Under the pieces are notes generated by a model that saw only the letters and a list, made by a program, of their open reading frames with translations, did not search any database and was not told the origin of the DNA. A program made the translations under genes and the position numbers. 64,000 bases of DNA from Cellulomonas sp. Y8 (GTDB lineage: Bacteria; Actinomycetota; Actinomycetes; Actinomycetales; Cellulomonadaceae), in the NCBI RefSeq assembly GCF_008033115.1, contig NZ_CP041203.1, positions 434,001 through 498,000 on the forward strand, given 5' to 3'. This document shows positions 1 to 8,123 of the stretch, piece after piece (positions within the stretch are counted from its first letter, which is position 1; each line of letters begins with the position of its first letter).

Positions 1-1295
1 ACCTGCACCAGCACCGCCTCGACGGTGTCCGCGGGCACCTCGTCGTGGTGCGCCGCGATGCCGTTCACGACGGCCTCGGACTCTCCGTGCCGGGCGGCCA
101 GCGCCGCGCCGACCTGCGCGTGCGTGCCGGGGACCTCGCCGGTGAGCGCCTTGCCGAGGTCGTGCAGCAGGGCCGCGCGGCGGGCGACGTCGACGTCGGC
201 GCCGATCTCCCCCGCGACCTGCGCGGCGATCAGCGCCGACTCCACCAGGTGCTCCAGCACGTTCTGCCCGAACGACGTGCGCAGCCGCAGCCGGCCGAGG
301 ACCCGCACGAGCTCCGGGTCCAGCCCGCGCACACCGGCCCGCTCGGCGGCCGCGTGCCCGGCCTCGTCGGCGCGCTCGTCCGCGCCGGCCTGCGCCTCCG
401 CGTACGCCGCCTCGATCCGCTGCGGGTTGATCCGGCCGTCCGCCATCAGCGCCTCGAGCGCCACCTGGGCGACCTCCCGGCGGTCCGCGTCGAAGCAGGA
501 CAGCACGACGGTGCCCGGGGTCTCGTCGACGAGGACGTTCACGCCGGTCAGCGCCTCGAACAGCCGGATGTTCCGACCCTCCTTGCCGATGATGCGGCCC
601 TTCATCTCGTCCGACGGCAGCGGCAGCAGCGTCACGGCGGCCTGGCTGCTCGTCGGGACGGCGGCGCGCTGCGCGGCGGTGGCGAGGACGCGGCGGACCC
701 GCGCGTCGGCGGTGCGGCGCGCCTGCGCCTCGACCCGGCGGACCGTCGCGGCCGCCGCGGTCTGCGCCTCGGCGGTGAGCTGGCGGAGCAGCTCGGCCCG
801 GGCCTCCGCCGCGGTCAGGCCGGACGTCGCCTCCAGGCGCTCGGCGGCCTCCTGGGCGGCCGCGGCCAGCCGGTCGGCCGCCTGGCGCTCGGCGGCGGCC
901 CGCTGGTCGGCGGCCTCCCTCTCGGCTGCGGCGGCGACCCGGGCGGCCTCCCGCTCGGCGGTCGCCAGGCGCTCCGCGGCGGCCGCGGCGGCGGTGGCCG
1001 CCTGCTCGGCCGCCCGGCGGCGGAGGTCGGCGGCCGCCTCGTTCGCGGTCCGGGCGGCGCGCTCCTGCTCCGTCGCCGCGCGCTCGGCCGTCGCGGCGTG
1101 CTGCTCCCGCTCGGCCGCGCGGGCCTCCCGTCGCTGCGCGTCCGCGAGGGCGGTGCGGGCCTCGTCGCGGATCGACTGGACGTCGTCCTGGGCCTGACGG
1201 CGCACGGCGGCGGCCTCGCGGCGCGCCAGCAGGACGAGCACGAGCGCGACCAGGCAGGCGGCGAGCAACCCGACGACGATCGCCACGTCCTGCAT
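1..1295 (-). CDS. rny: Ribonuclease Y (3' end beyond the window)
   Basis: Membrane-anchored endoribonuclease that starts mRNA decay. The ATG at 1295 opens a hydrophobic N-terminal anchor (VVGLLAACLVALVLVLLA), followed by about 160 residues of Ala/Arg/Glu-rich coiled coil. A KH domain follows (KGRIIGKEGRNIRLFEALTG, about residues 230-250), then the start of an HD domain (AALLHDLGKAL, later AAHHDEVP). These are the canonical RNase Y parts in order. About 431 codons are present and the C-terminal part of the HD domain lies off the left edge. It sits downstream of recX across a 223-bp gap in which I see no gene, an arrangement known in many actinobacteria. The coiled coil is unusually alanine-rich, which fits the high GC. 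Identification is firm; only the end is missing. Confidence 0.93.
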   Translation of the reverse strand, partial: MQDVAIVVGLLAACLVALVLVLLARREAAAVRRQAQDDVQSIRDEARTALADAQRREARAAEREQHAATAERAATEQERAARTANEAAADLRRRAAEQAATAAAAAAERLATAEREAARVAAAAEREAADQRAAAERQAADRLAAAAQEAAERLEATSGLTAAEARAELLRQLTAEAQTAAAATVRRVEAQARRTADARVRRVLATAAQRAAVPTSSQAAVTLLPLPSDEMKGRIIGKEGRNIRLFEALTGVNVLVDETPGTVVLSCFDADRREVAQVALEALMADGRINPQRIEAAYAEAQAGADERADEAGHAAAERAGVRGLDPELVRVLGRLRLRTSFGQNVLEHLVESALIAAQVAGEIGADVDVARRAALLHDLGKALTGEVPGTHAQVGAALAARHGESEAVVNGIAAHHDEVPADTVEAVLVQ

Positions 1296-1518
1296 GCGTC
1301 CACGCTCCCGGTCCCTGGTGCTGCTGCTGGCCCGGGCGGCCGCGGTGCTACGTGCCCGGGGGTGCTCGCGCGCCGTGTCTCCGCCCGCGCCCGGGCGCAG
1401 CCGCCCAGGCGGGCGGCACGCGGGTGGGTGCGGGGTCGACGGCGACGCGAGTGGCCCCATTGTTCCCCATGCGGGTGACCGCACCGGCGAGGTCGGGCGC
1501 GCGGCGTCGCGCGAGCCG

Positions 1519-2835
1519 TCAGGCCGGGTCGAGGCCGCCCGCCCACCCGTCGCCGGGATCGGCGGGGTCCGCGCCCTCGGCGTCGAGCTCCTCGCGCACG
1601 ACCCTCGACACGAGCGACCCCCCGTACCCGCGGCGCCCGAGCGCCCCGTACGCGCGGCGCAGCCGGACCTCACGGTCGAGGCCCCGGGTCGCGCGGAGCT
1701 TCTTGCGGGCGAGCGCGCGGGCCGCCTGCTCCTCGTCGGCGTCGTCGACCTGCTCCAGCGCCTCGCGGGCCACCTCGTCGTCCACGCCCTTGCGGCGCAG
1801 CTCCATCGCGAGCGCGCGGCGGGACATGCCCCGCTCGGCGTGCCGGCTGCGGACCAGGACCTCGGCGTAGGCCGCGTCGTCCACCAGGCCGACCTCGGTG
1901 AACCGGTCGAGCACCCGGTCCGCGACGTCCTCGGGCACGTCGCGCTTCGCCATCGCCTCCGCGAGCTGGAACCGGCTCCGCGGGGCCGCGGTGAGCTGGC
2001 GCAGGGCGATCGCGCGGGCCACGGACTCGGGGTCGGGCTCGGCCTCGGCCGCGGCGGCACCGGCCTCGGGCGGCTCGGTCGCGGGCGCGCGGCGTCGACC
2101 GGTGGTGGGGCCGCGCGCGCCTCCCCGGCGTGGGCCGAGCTCCGGGCCGGGGGCGTCGACGGCGCGCGGGTCGGCAGCGCTCGGGTCGATGGCGCCCGGG
2201 TCGACGGCGCCCGGGTCGGCGGTGCTCGGATCGGCCGCGGGCGTGGCGACGACGGGCTCCGGCCGGGCACCCCCGGACCGCGCCACGATCTCGACGAGCC
2301 GCGCCGCCACGGCCGCGACCTCCGGCGACTGCTCCCCCGAGGTGGTCGCGGGTCCGCCGGTGCGCGGGCGTCGGCGAGGCGCGCGCTCCGCAGGGGCCCC
2401 GGTGGGCGCAGCGGTGCGCGAGCGTGCAGGGGTGCGGGAGCGCGCCGCGGCCCGCGGGGCGGTGCCGGAGTCCCCCCACGCGTCGCCGGCCGCGGCGTCG
2501 TCGTCCGCGACCGGATCGGGAGCCGCGGAGCCACCGCCCCACGGCGACGCCGACCCCGCCGCGTCGTCCTCCCACCCGGGAGCAGGGGGCGGCGCGTCGT
2601 CCTCCCACCCGGGAGCAGGGGGCGGCGCGTCGTCCTCCCACACCGTGGCGGGGGCCGGCGCGTCGTCGTCCCAGACCGACGCCGAGGACTCCCCCGACCC
2701 CGCCCAGGCGGACGCGTCGCCGTCGGACAGGTCGTCCCACGCCGACTCGCCCGCCGGGGCGGTGTCGAGCCATGCCGAGTCGTCCCCGGCCGCCTCCGCG
2801 TCGACGGCGGCGGCCGGGTCGTGCCGGGTCGACAT
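1519..2835 (-). CDS. recX: RecX regulator of RecA with long low-complexity N-terminus
   Basis: RecX binds RecA filaments and limits their activity. The conserved three-helix repeat domain fills the C-terminal ~165 residues (from about PDPESVARAIALRQL; RSRFQLAEAMAKRDVP; VLVRSRHAERGMSRRAL; YGALGRRGYG). It is preceded by roughly 270 residues of acidic, Ala/Pro/Asp-rich, probably disordered sequence carrying an 11-residue tandem repeat (WEDDAPPPAPG). At 438 aa it is more than twice the usual 150-270 aa. The start is ATG at 2835, which shares one base with the recA stop (TGATG), so translation is probably coupled. Seen: domain, overlap and repeats. Inferred: the extension is a real translated tail, since the reading frame stays open from the overlapping ATG through to the RecX domain. 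A shorter internal start cannot be excluded. Confidence 0.88.
   Translation of the reverse strand: MSTRHDPAAAVDAEAAGDDSAWLDTAPAGESAWDDLSDGDASAWAGSGESSASVWDDDAPAPATVWEDDAPPPAPGWEDDAPPPAPGWEDDAAGSASPWGGGSAAPDPVADDDAAAGDAWGDSGTAPRAAARSRTPARSRTAAPTGAPAERAPRRRPRTGGPATTSGEQSPEVAAVAARLVEIVARSGGARPEPVVATPAADPSTADPGAVDPGAIDPSAADPRAVDAPGPELGPRRGGARGPTTGRRRAPATEPPEAGAAAAEAEPDPESVARAIALRQLTAAPRSRFQLAEAMAKRDVPEDVADRVLDRFTEVGLVDDAAYAEVLVRSRHAERGMSRRALAMELRRKGVDDEVAREALEQVDDADEEQAARALARKKLRATRGLDREVRLRRAYGALGRRGYGGSLVSRVVREELDAEGADPADPGDGWAGGLDPA
2561..2692. repeat. 33-bp tandem repeat inside recX
   Basis: Four head-to-tail units start at 2561, 2594, 2627 and 2660, each 33 bp. The first two are almost identical and the outer ones diverge. 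They encode the 11-residue motif W(E/D)DDAPPPAPG in the RecX N-terminal extension. The length is a multiple of three, so copy-number change would keep the frame. Confidence 0.9.
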
Positions 2836-3875
2836 CAGAAGTCGACCTTCACCTCCGCGCCGGCGGGCGCGTCGACCTTGGCACCGATGCCGAGCTTCTC
2901 GAGGATCTTCTTCTCGATCTCCGCGGCGAGGTCCGGGTTGTCGCGCAGGAACCCGCGCGCGTTCTCCTTGCCCTGGCCGAGCTGGTCGCCCTCGTACGTG
3001 AACCACGAGCCGGACTTCCGGATGAAGCCGTGCTCGACGCCCATGTCGATGAGGCCGCCCTCGCGGGAGATGCCGACGCCGTACAGGATGTCGAACTCGG
3101 CCTGCTTGAACGGCGGCGCCATCTTGTTCTTGACGACCTTGATGCGGGTCCGGTTGCCGACCGCGTCCGACCCCTCCTTCAGGGTCTCGATGCGGCGGAT
3201 GTCCATGCGGACCGAGGCGTAGAACTTGAGCGCCTTGCCACCGGTGGTGGTCTCGGGCGAGCCGAAGAACACGCCGATCTTCTCGCGCAGCTGGTTGATG
3301 AAGATCGCGGTGGTGCCGGACGCGTTGAGCGCACCGGTGATCTTGCGGAGCGCCTGGGACATGAGGCGGGCCTGGAGACCGACGTGGCTGTCGCCCATCT
3401 CGCCCTCGATCTCGGCCTTCGGCACGAGCGCCGCGACGGAGTCGATGACGATGATGTCGATCGCGCCGGAGCGGATCAGCATGTCCATGATCTCGAGCGC
3501 CTGCTCACCGGTGTCCGGCTGCGACACGAGCAGCGCGTCGGTGTCCACGCCGAGCTTCTTGGCGTAGTCCGGGTCCAGCGCGTGCTCCGCGTCGATGAAC
3601 GCGGCGATGCCGCCCTGGCGCTGGGCGTTGGCCACGGCGTGCAGCGCGACGGTGGTCTTACCGGACGACTCGGGGCCGTAGATCTCGACGATGCGGCCCT
3701 TGGGCAGACCGCCGATGCCGAGCGCGACGTCGAGGGCGACGGAGCCGGTCGGGATGACCTCGACCGGGGCGCGGCCGTCGTCGCCGAGACGCATGATCGA
3801 GCCCTTGCCGAACTGACGGTCGATCTGGCTGAGGGCGGCCTCGAGAGCCTTCTCGCGGTCCTGGGGTGCGGGCAT
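2835..3875 (-). CDS. recA: Recombinase RecA
   Basis: DNA strand-exchange ATPase and coprotease for LexA cleavage in the SOS response. It has 346 aa, the normal length, with no intein. Walker [10 protein letters not shown] lies at residues 67-75. Also present are MAW-type sequence ([13 protein letters not shown]), Walker B region [19 protein letters not shown], and loop L2 ([20 protein letters not shown]). The start is ATG at 3875, giving the family N-terminus [15 protein letters not shown], with GAGGTGG just upstream as ribosome binding site; longer in-frame starts lack family similarity. The stop overlaps the recX ATG. A LexA-type SOS box lies about 200 bp upstream at 4071-4086, so DNA-damage induction is expected. 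Confidence 0.98.
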   Translation of the reverse strand: MPAPQDREKALEAALSQIDRQFGKGSIMRLGDDGRAPVEVIPTGSVALDVALGIGGLPKGRIVEIYGPESSGKTTVALHAVANAQRQGGIAAFIDAEHALDPDYAKKLGVDTDALLVSQPDTGEQALEIMDMLIRSGAIDIIVIDSVAALVPKAEIEGEMGDSHVGLQARLMSQALRKITGALNASGTTAIFINQLREKIGVFFGSPETTTGGKALKFYASVRMDIRRIETLKEGSDAVGNRTRIKVVKNKMAPPFKQAEFDILYGVGISREGGLIDMGVEHGFIRKSGSWFTYEGDQLGQGKENARGFLRDNPDLAAEIEKKILEKLGIGAKVDAPAGAEVKVDF

Positions 3876-4070
3876 GGTGTTCCACCTCGTGCGTCTCGTG
3901 CAGCCTCGCGCTGCGCCGGCAGGGCTGGTCTTCTCGTGTCGTGCGCTGACGCTATGCCCGACCACCGACATGGACCCCGGCCCCGTCCACAGCCCGCGCG
4001 GCACGCCCCTCCTGGGGACGATCCCGCCGGCCGCACCCGGACCCGCGGCGCGCCAACGCGGACCACTCTA

Positions 4071-4086
4071 CCGAACACATGTTCGA
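4071..4086. promoter_or_regulatory. SOS box (LexA operator) of recA
   Basis: CCGAACACATGTTCGA matches the actinobacterial/Gram-positive LexA consensus (T)CGAAC-N4-GTTCG(A) with only the outermost base differing. It is an inverted repeat about 195 bp upstream of the recA ATG and in no other gene, which points to recA control. The long leader implies the recA promoter lies near here. Confidence 0.85.
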
Positions 4087-4120
4087 CCGGCACCGCACCG
4101 ACACGCCCGGCGCGTCGGGG

Positions 4121-5005
4121 TCAGCGCGCCGCGTCGCCCGCGCCGACGCCACCCGCGCCGACGCCGCCCGCGCCGCCCGCGCCACCGCCCGGCACGCCGC
4201 CCACCGGCGACGCCCCCGGCTCGCCGAGCCGCACCGCCTCCCCCGGCGCCAGCAGCACCGGCTCCACCTGCGCCCGCCGCGCGAGCGCCCGCGCGAACGC
4301 CGGGCCCGCCCGGTCCATCCACCCCGGAGGCAGCCGCCGGGACGCGGGTGCGTGCAGCGTGCCCCAGTGCACGGGGACCGCCCACCGCACCCCGACCGCC
4401 TCGCACACCTCGGCCGCCTGGTGCGGGTCCATGTGCCCGCCCGAGAGCCGCGGCCCCCAGCCGCCGACCGGGACGAGGGCCAGGTCGATCGGGCCGCCCG
4501 CGAGGTCCGGCAGCCGGCGCATCTGCGGGTACGGCGCCGTGTCGCCCGCGAACCACACCCGGAGCCCGGGCGCCACGACCAGGAACCCGTGGGTGGCGTT
4601 CGGCCGGTGCGGCATCGGGCGGTGCCCGTGCTCGGCGCGCACCGGGCGGACGCGGACCGCGGTGCCGGGGACGGTCCACCACTCCTCCGCCCCCAGGCCG
4701 ACCGCGTGCAGCCCCTGCCGGTCGAGCCAGTGCGCGTTCGCCCGCGCGGCGAGCACCGGCACGTCGCCGAGCAGCCGCAGCGAGCCGACCTCGGCGTGGT
4801 CGTGGTGCAGGTGCGAGACGAGCACCGCGCCGGCGTCGGCCCAGTCCTCGGGGTGCGGCGCCGGGGCGCTGCGACGCAGCAGGCCGGCGTGCGGGCGCAG
4901 CAGCGGGTCGGTGACCAGCCGCGTCCCGCCGACGTCGAGGACGACCGTCGCGTGCCCGAGCCAGCGCAGCGTCGCCCCAGCGCCCACCGGGTCGCCGGCG
5001 GTCAC
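4121..5005 (-). CDS. MBL-fold metal-dependent hydrolase (UlaG-like)
   Basis: Metallo-beta-lactamase superfamily protein of 294 aa. The metal-binding signature HLHHDH is at residues 65-70, preceded by LRWLGHATVVLDVGG and followed by WFAGDT and VPVHWGT, the pattern of the UlaG/RomA-like branch (L-ascorbate-6-phosphate lactonase and N-acyl-phosphatidylethanolamine phospholipase D relatives). The substrate is unknown. The GTG start at 5005 overlaps the upstream phosphatase stop by 4 bp (GTGA), so the two are co-translated and may act on related phosphorylated or lipid substrates (inference). The C-terminus ends in a Gly/Val/Ala run (GGAGGAGGVGAGG), probably flexible. Confidence 0.8.
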   Translation of the reverse strand: MTAGDPVGAGATLRWLGHATVVLDVGGTRLVTDPLLRPHAGLLRRSAPAPHPEDWADAGAVLVSHLHHDHAEVGSLRLLGDVPVLAARANAHWLDRQGLHAVGLGAEEWWTVPGTAVRVRPVRAEHGHRPMPHRPNATHGFLVVAPGLRVWFAGDTAPYPQMRRLPDLAGGPIDLALVPVGGWGPRLSGGHMDPHQAAEVCEAVGVRWAVPVHWGTLHAPASRRLPPGWMDRAGPAFARALARRAQVEPVLLAPGEAVRLGEPGASPVGGVPGGGAGGAGGVGAGGVGAGDAAR

Positions 5006-6933
5006 CTCCCCGCCTCCGCGGCCTCGTCCGCCGCCTCGTCCGCCGCCCGGCGCGTCGCCGTGCGGCGCAGCCCGAGCGCGGTCGCCCAGCGGACCAGCTG
5101 CTCGTGCACCCGGTCCGCCCCGACGGGCATGCGCCGCCCGTCGACGTCGGCCAGCAGGTCGTCGTCGACCGCGAGGTCCACGGGGTGGAGGAGCACGGCC
5201 CGATTCTGCGCACCGCCGAGCCCGCCGTGCGACCCGCCCTGCCCCTCGAACGCGTGCACGCGCCCGTCTGCGGAGACGTCCGACAGGACCACCAGGTCGC
5301 CGACGTGGTCGAGCCGCCCGAGCCGGCGCAGGTCGTCCGCCGCCCGCCCGCCGTACCGCGCGACCGGGTCCACGCCGTCGACGGCGGCCTCGCCGTCGGC
5401 CTCCTCGAGCCACGCGACGCCGCCCGGCCCGACCGCCGCGAGGCCGCGCGCCGCGGTGTCGACGACCACCAGCCCGATCCCGGGCGTGCCGGCGAGCCCG
5501 CGCACGAGGCCCGGCCAGCGCTCCTCGACCTCCTCGAGCACCAGCCGACGCCCGGACCGCGGGAACCACACCATGCCGAGGTTGCCGGACCCCGCGACGG
5601 CGACGTCCGGCGGGGCGACCCCGTCGCTCCCGGGCTCCGGGGCGTCGCCCTCGCGGCGGTCCCGCCCCGGGGGCCCGAGCACCCGCGACCGGTCCGCGCC
5701 GTGCCGCACGGCGGTCGAGCTGAGGAACGCGTTCAGCGGACCCCACTGCTCGTCGTCGGTGCCCGCCTGCACCGCGTCGACCCCGCCCCGGGCCATGTGC
5801 CCGCGCACCACGTCGACCAGCGGCCGCCCCGCGACCTGCTCGAACGTCGCCCCGAGCGACTGCCCGTGGTCGGACAGCACGACCACCCGGTAGTCGCGCG
5901 GCGCGGCGGCGGCGACCCGGACGAGCGTGTCCAGCACCCGGTCCAGGCCCTCCAGCGCCCGCATCGACTCGGGCCGGGTCGGGCCGGCGTGGTGCGCGAT
6001 CTCGTCGTAGTCGACCAGGTCGACGAACACCACCGGCGCCCCGCGGACGAGCTGCTCCGCGACCACGGACGTCGCGAGGTCCCGCAGCAGCACGTTCGTC
6101 ACCCCGCGGAGCACCACGTACCAACCACGGCGGGGCACCCGGGGCCGCACGTCGCGCACCCGCTGCCGCCGCCCCTGGTACAGCTCCTTGACCATCTCGC
6201 CCACCGTCAGCGTCACCGCGCGCGCCAGCACGAACGGGCTCGCGAAGAACCGCAGGTACGACGTCCCGGGACCGATCCCGCGCCGCGCCTGGCTCATCAC
6301 GAGGTGCTGCCGCTCCGCGTCGCCGGAGAACATCGTCGCCACCGCCGCGCCGCCGTCCGCGAGCAGCCCGCGGCCGTCCGACAGCCGCCGCTCCACCAGC
6401 GCGGCGTCCTCCGGGTGGTTCGTCACCACCAGCCGGCCGACCTCGCGGTCCCACCACCGGAACGAGCAGATCGCGTCCGCGGCACCGTGCAGCAGCCCGG
6501 CCTGGCTCGCCGGCGTCGTCGACGGGGCCTGCGCCCACCACTCCCGCACGACGTGCGTGCCGTCCGCGACCCAGCGCGCCATCGTGGGCGCCAGCCCGGC
6601 GTCGACCGCCTGGGCGAGGACCGGCGCCGCGACCCCGTCGAGCTGCACCACCAGCAGCCCGGGTGGCCGGTCGTCGGGCACGGCGCCGCCGCCCTCCCCG
6701 GCGCGGCGGGCGTGCGCCCGGGCCCGGCGGAGCACGTCGCCCACCACGTAGTCCGAGTCGGAGGCGCCCCACACCCAGCGGCCGATCGCCATCACGACGG
6801 CCGCGATGACGAGCACCTGGACGACGGCCCACGCGTTCCGCACCTGCAGGCCGGGCAGCAGCGTCAGGGCCAGCCACGCGACGAGCACCTGCGCGGCCAG
6901 GCCGGCGAGCAACGCCCCCATCGCCCCGCCCAC
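5002..6933 (-). CDS. Membrane-anchored alkaline phosphatase/phosphodiesterase-family protein, N-terminus out of frame
   Basis: The open frame of 643 aa starts with two hydrophobic segments (VLVAWLALTLLPGL; VLVIAAVVMAIGRW), followed by an alkaline-phosphatase superfamily (type I phosphodiesterase/sulfatase-like) domain: LLVVQLDGVAAPVL, PSTTPASQAGLLHG (metal/nucleophile Thr region), VFVDLVDYDEIAHHAG, and VVLSDHGQS (metal-binding Asp-His). Such proteins in actinobacteria usually carry a longer holin-like N-terminus with about four membrane helices. That sequence exists here in another frame at 6934-7162 (see next entry), so the apparent GTG start at 6933 is probably an artefact of a single-base shift near 6952. 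Joined, the protein would be about 719 aa. It overlaps the downstream MBL-fold gene by GTGA. The catalytic part is intact. Confidence 0.72.
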   Translation of the reverse strand: MGGAMGALLAGLAAQVLVAWLALTLLPGLQVRNAWAVVQVLVIAAVVMAIGRWVWGASDSDYVVGDVLRRARAHARRAGEGGGAVPDDRPPGLLVVQLDGVAAPVLAQAVDAGLAPTMARWVADGTHVVREWWAQAPSTTPASQAGLLHGAADAICSFRWWDREVGRLVVTNHPEDAALVERRLSDGRGLLADGGAAVATMFSGDAERQHLVMSQARRGIGPGTSYLRFFASPFVLARAVTLTVGEMVKELYQGRRQRVRDVRPRVPRRGWYVVLRGVTNVLLRDLATSVVAEQLVRGAPVVFVDLVDYDEIAHHAGPTRPESMRALEGLDRVLDTLVRVAAAAPRDYRVVVLSDHGQSLGATFEQVAGRPLVDVVRGHMARGGVDAVQAGTDDEQWGPLNAFLSSTAVRHGADRSRVLGPPGRDRREGDAPEPGSDGVAPPDVAVAGSGNLGMVWFPRSGRRLVLEEVEERWPGLVRGLAGTPGIGLVVVDTAARGLAAVGPGGVAWLEEADGEAAVDGVDPVARYGGRAADDLRRLGRLDHVGDLVVLSDVSADGRVHAFEGQGGSHGGLGGAQNRAVLLHPVDLAVDDDLLADVDGRRMPVGADRVHEQLVRWATALGLRRTATRRAADEAADEAAEAGR

Positions 6934-7162
6934 CCGGGCGAGCAGCCGCAGCGGCCGGGCGCAGCACCAGGTCGCCGACCGCGACCGCGAGCGCCGCGAG
7001 CAGCACCGACCCGGGGTTGGAGGCGCTCACCCCGTCGACGACCGCGATCGCGATGCCGAGCCCCAGGGCCGTCGTGACCAGGCCCAGCAGGGCGTCGCCG
7101 ACGTCGCTGAGCGTGACCGACCACCAGCCGGGGTCCGGGCGGTGCGGGTCGTCGGGCGACAC
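6934..7162 (-). pseudogene. Out-of-frame N-terminus of the phosphatase gene
   Basis: From the GTG at 7162 the minus strand encodes WWSVTLSDVGDALLGL, LGLGIAIAVVDGV and LLAALAVAVGDLVLRP. These are membrane helices typical of the holin-like N-terminal domain of this family. Around 6952 the useful frame moves by one base to LRLLARVGGAMGALLAG, which runs on into the 5002-6933 frame. Removing one base there gives one continuous protein. Confidence 0.6.
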
Positions 7163-7234
7163 GCCCTCAGCCTGCCACGCGCGGGCGCGCCGCGGGCGAC
7201 CCGTTGCGGGTGGTGCGTGGCGTCGCGACCGAGG

Positions 7235-7471
7235 TCAGGGGCGCGCGGGCGGCGCCTGGCGGTACTTGTCCGAGCCCCAGCGCTGCGCGTCGGGGACGTC
7301 GAGCTCGTCGCACAGGGCGTGCCACACGTCCCGCGGGTCGATGCCGGCGTCGAGGGCCTGCTCGGGGGTGCGGTCGCCGAGACGCTGGAGCACGAGCTCG
7401 TGGGTGAGGACGCGGCCGTGGGCGCTGCCGAGCACCTCGTCGACCAGCTGCCAGAACTCGCGGTACCGCAC
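7235..7471 (-). CDS. DUF3046 family protein
   Basis: A small protein of 78 aa (REFWQLVDEVLGSAHG, RTPEQALDAGIDPRDVWHALCDELDVP, RWGSDK) matching the actinobacterial DUF3046 family, whose function is not known. The GTG at 7471 is chosen because GGGAGGG lies about 8 bp upstream and the conserved family sequence starts at residue 5; longer in-frame starts add unrelated sequence. In actinobacteria members often lie near recA, as here (about 3.4 kb away). Confidence 0.8.
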   Translation of the reverse strand: MRYREFWQLVDEVLGSAHGRVLTHELVLQRLGDRTPEQALDAGIDPRDVWHALCDELDVPDAQRWGSDKYRQAPPARP

Positions 7472-7533
7472 CTCGCGCTCCCTCCCGTCCGCGTCGTGGA
7501 CCTGCGAGCGTACGCGTGCCGGGGCGCGGGCGG

Positions 7534-8013
7534 TCAGTCGTCCGTCGTGGGCAGCGCCAGCAGCCACCCGGACACGGGGTGCCGCGCCACGACCTGCGCC
7601 CGGTACACCCGCGCCGCGTCCCCCTCGCCGACGCAGACCTCCAGGTCCGACGGCGCCGGGCTCCCGACGAGCGCCGCGAGCACGTTCCCGAGCACGCCGC
7701 GCACCCGGGGCCGCCGCCGTGCGCGGCGCCCGCGGCGGTCGAGCAGCGCGTCCACCACGGCCGCGGTGTCCCGGCGCGGGACCTCCAGCGTGGCGATGTC
7801 CTCGACCTCCACCTCGTCCTGCCCGTCCCGGTGGAGCCGCACCTGCAGGTCCGGCGTCCCCGCGAGCACCACGGAGACCGGTGACCGCTCGGCCCCCTGG
7901 ACCTCGTCCTCCCAGGGGTCCGCCTCGGGCACCGGCGCGGGCGCCCGGCCGTGGCGCGCACCCGCCTCCCACAGCGCACGGACCGCGGACTGCGTCGCGT
8001 CGTCGATCGGCAT
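7534..8013 (-). CDS. Conserved hypothetical protein, 159 aa
   Basis: I do not recognise a named family. The ATG at 8013 gives MPIDDATQSAVRALWEAG, then an acidic stretch (PEADPWEDEVQG), a beta-rich middle (SVVLAGTPDLQVRLHRDGQDEVEVEDIATLEV) and a basic patch (DRRGRRARRRPRVRG). There is no signal peptide or membrane helix. It reads in the same direction as the DUF3046 gene 62 bp downstream and diverges from lhr. Codon use resembles the neighbours, so it is probably a real gene. Confidence 0.65.
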   Translation of the reverse strand: MPIDDATQSAVRALWEAGARHGRAPAPVPEADPWEDEVQGAERSPVSVVLAGTPDLQVRLHRDGQDEVEVEDIATLEVPRRDTAAVVDALLDRRGRRARRRPRVRGVLGNVLAALVGSPAPSDLEVCVGEGDAARVYRAQVVARHPVSGWLLALPTTDD

Positions 8014-8123
8014 GCCCCGATCCTGCCGCGACCGGTCCCCCGCGCGCAGCCGTTCGCCCAGCGCGCAGCCGCGGACCCGCAGGTGGGGGCGCGCGTGTCG
8101 GTGCCCCGCGACAGAATGGCGCG

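Noticed and set aside
2561..2692. 33-bp repeats as a CRISPR-like array
   Set aside because: Units are contiguous with no unique spacers, lie in frame within recX, and no cas gene is present.
3895..4070. Possible small leader gene between recA and its SOS box
   Set aside because: Short frames there lack start and ribosome-binding signals and have no recognisable sequence.
2130..5723. Very long rightward open frame opposite recX, recA and the MBL gene
   Set aside because: It is the antisense of well-recognised genes; its protein is Arg/Pro/Ala-rich without any domain, as expected from high-GC shadow frames.
7534..8013. Unknown 159-aa gene as toxin or antitoxin
   Set aside because: No paired small gene with overlap and no toxin motif; DUF3046 neighbour is conserved and not an antitoxin family.
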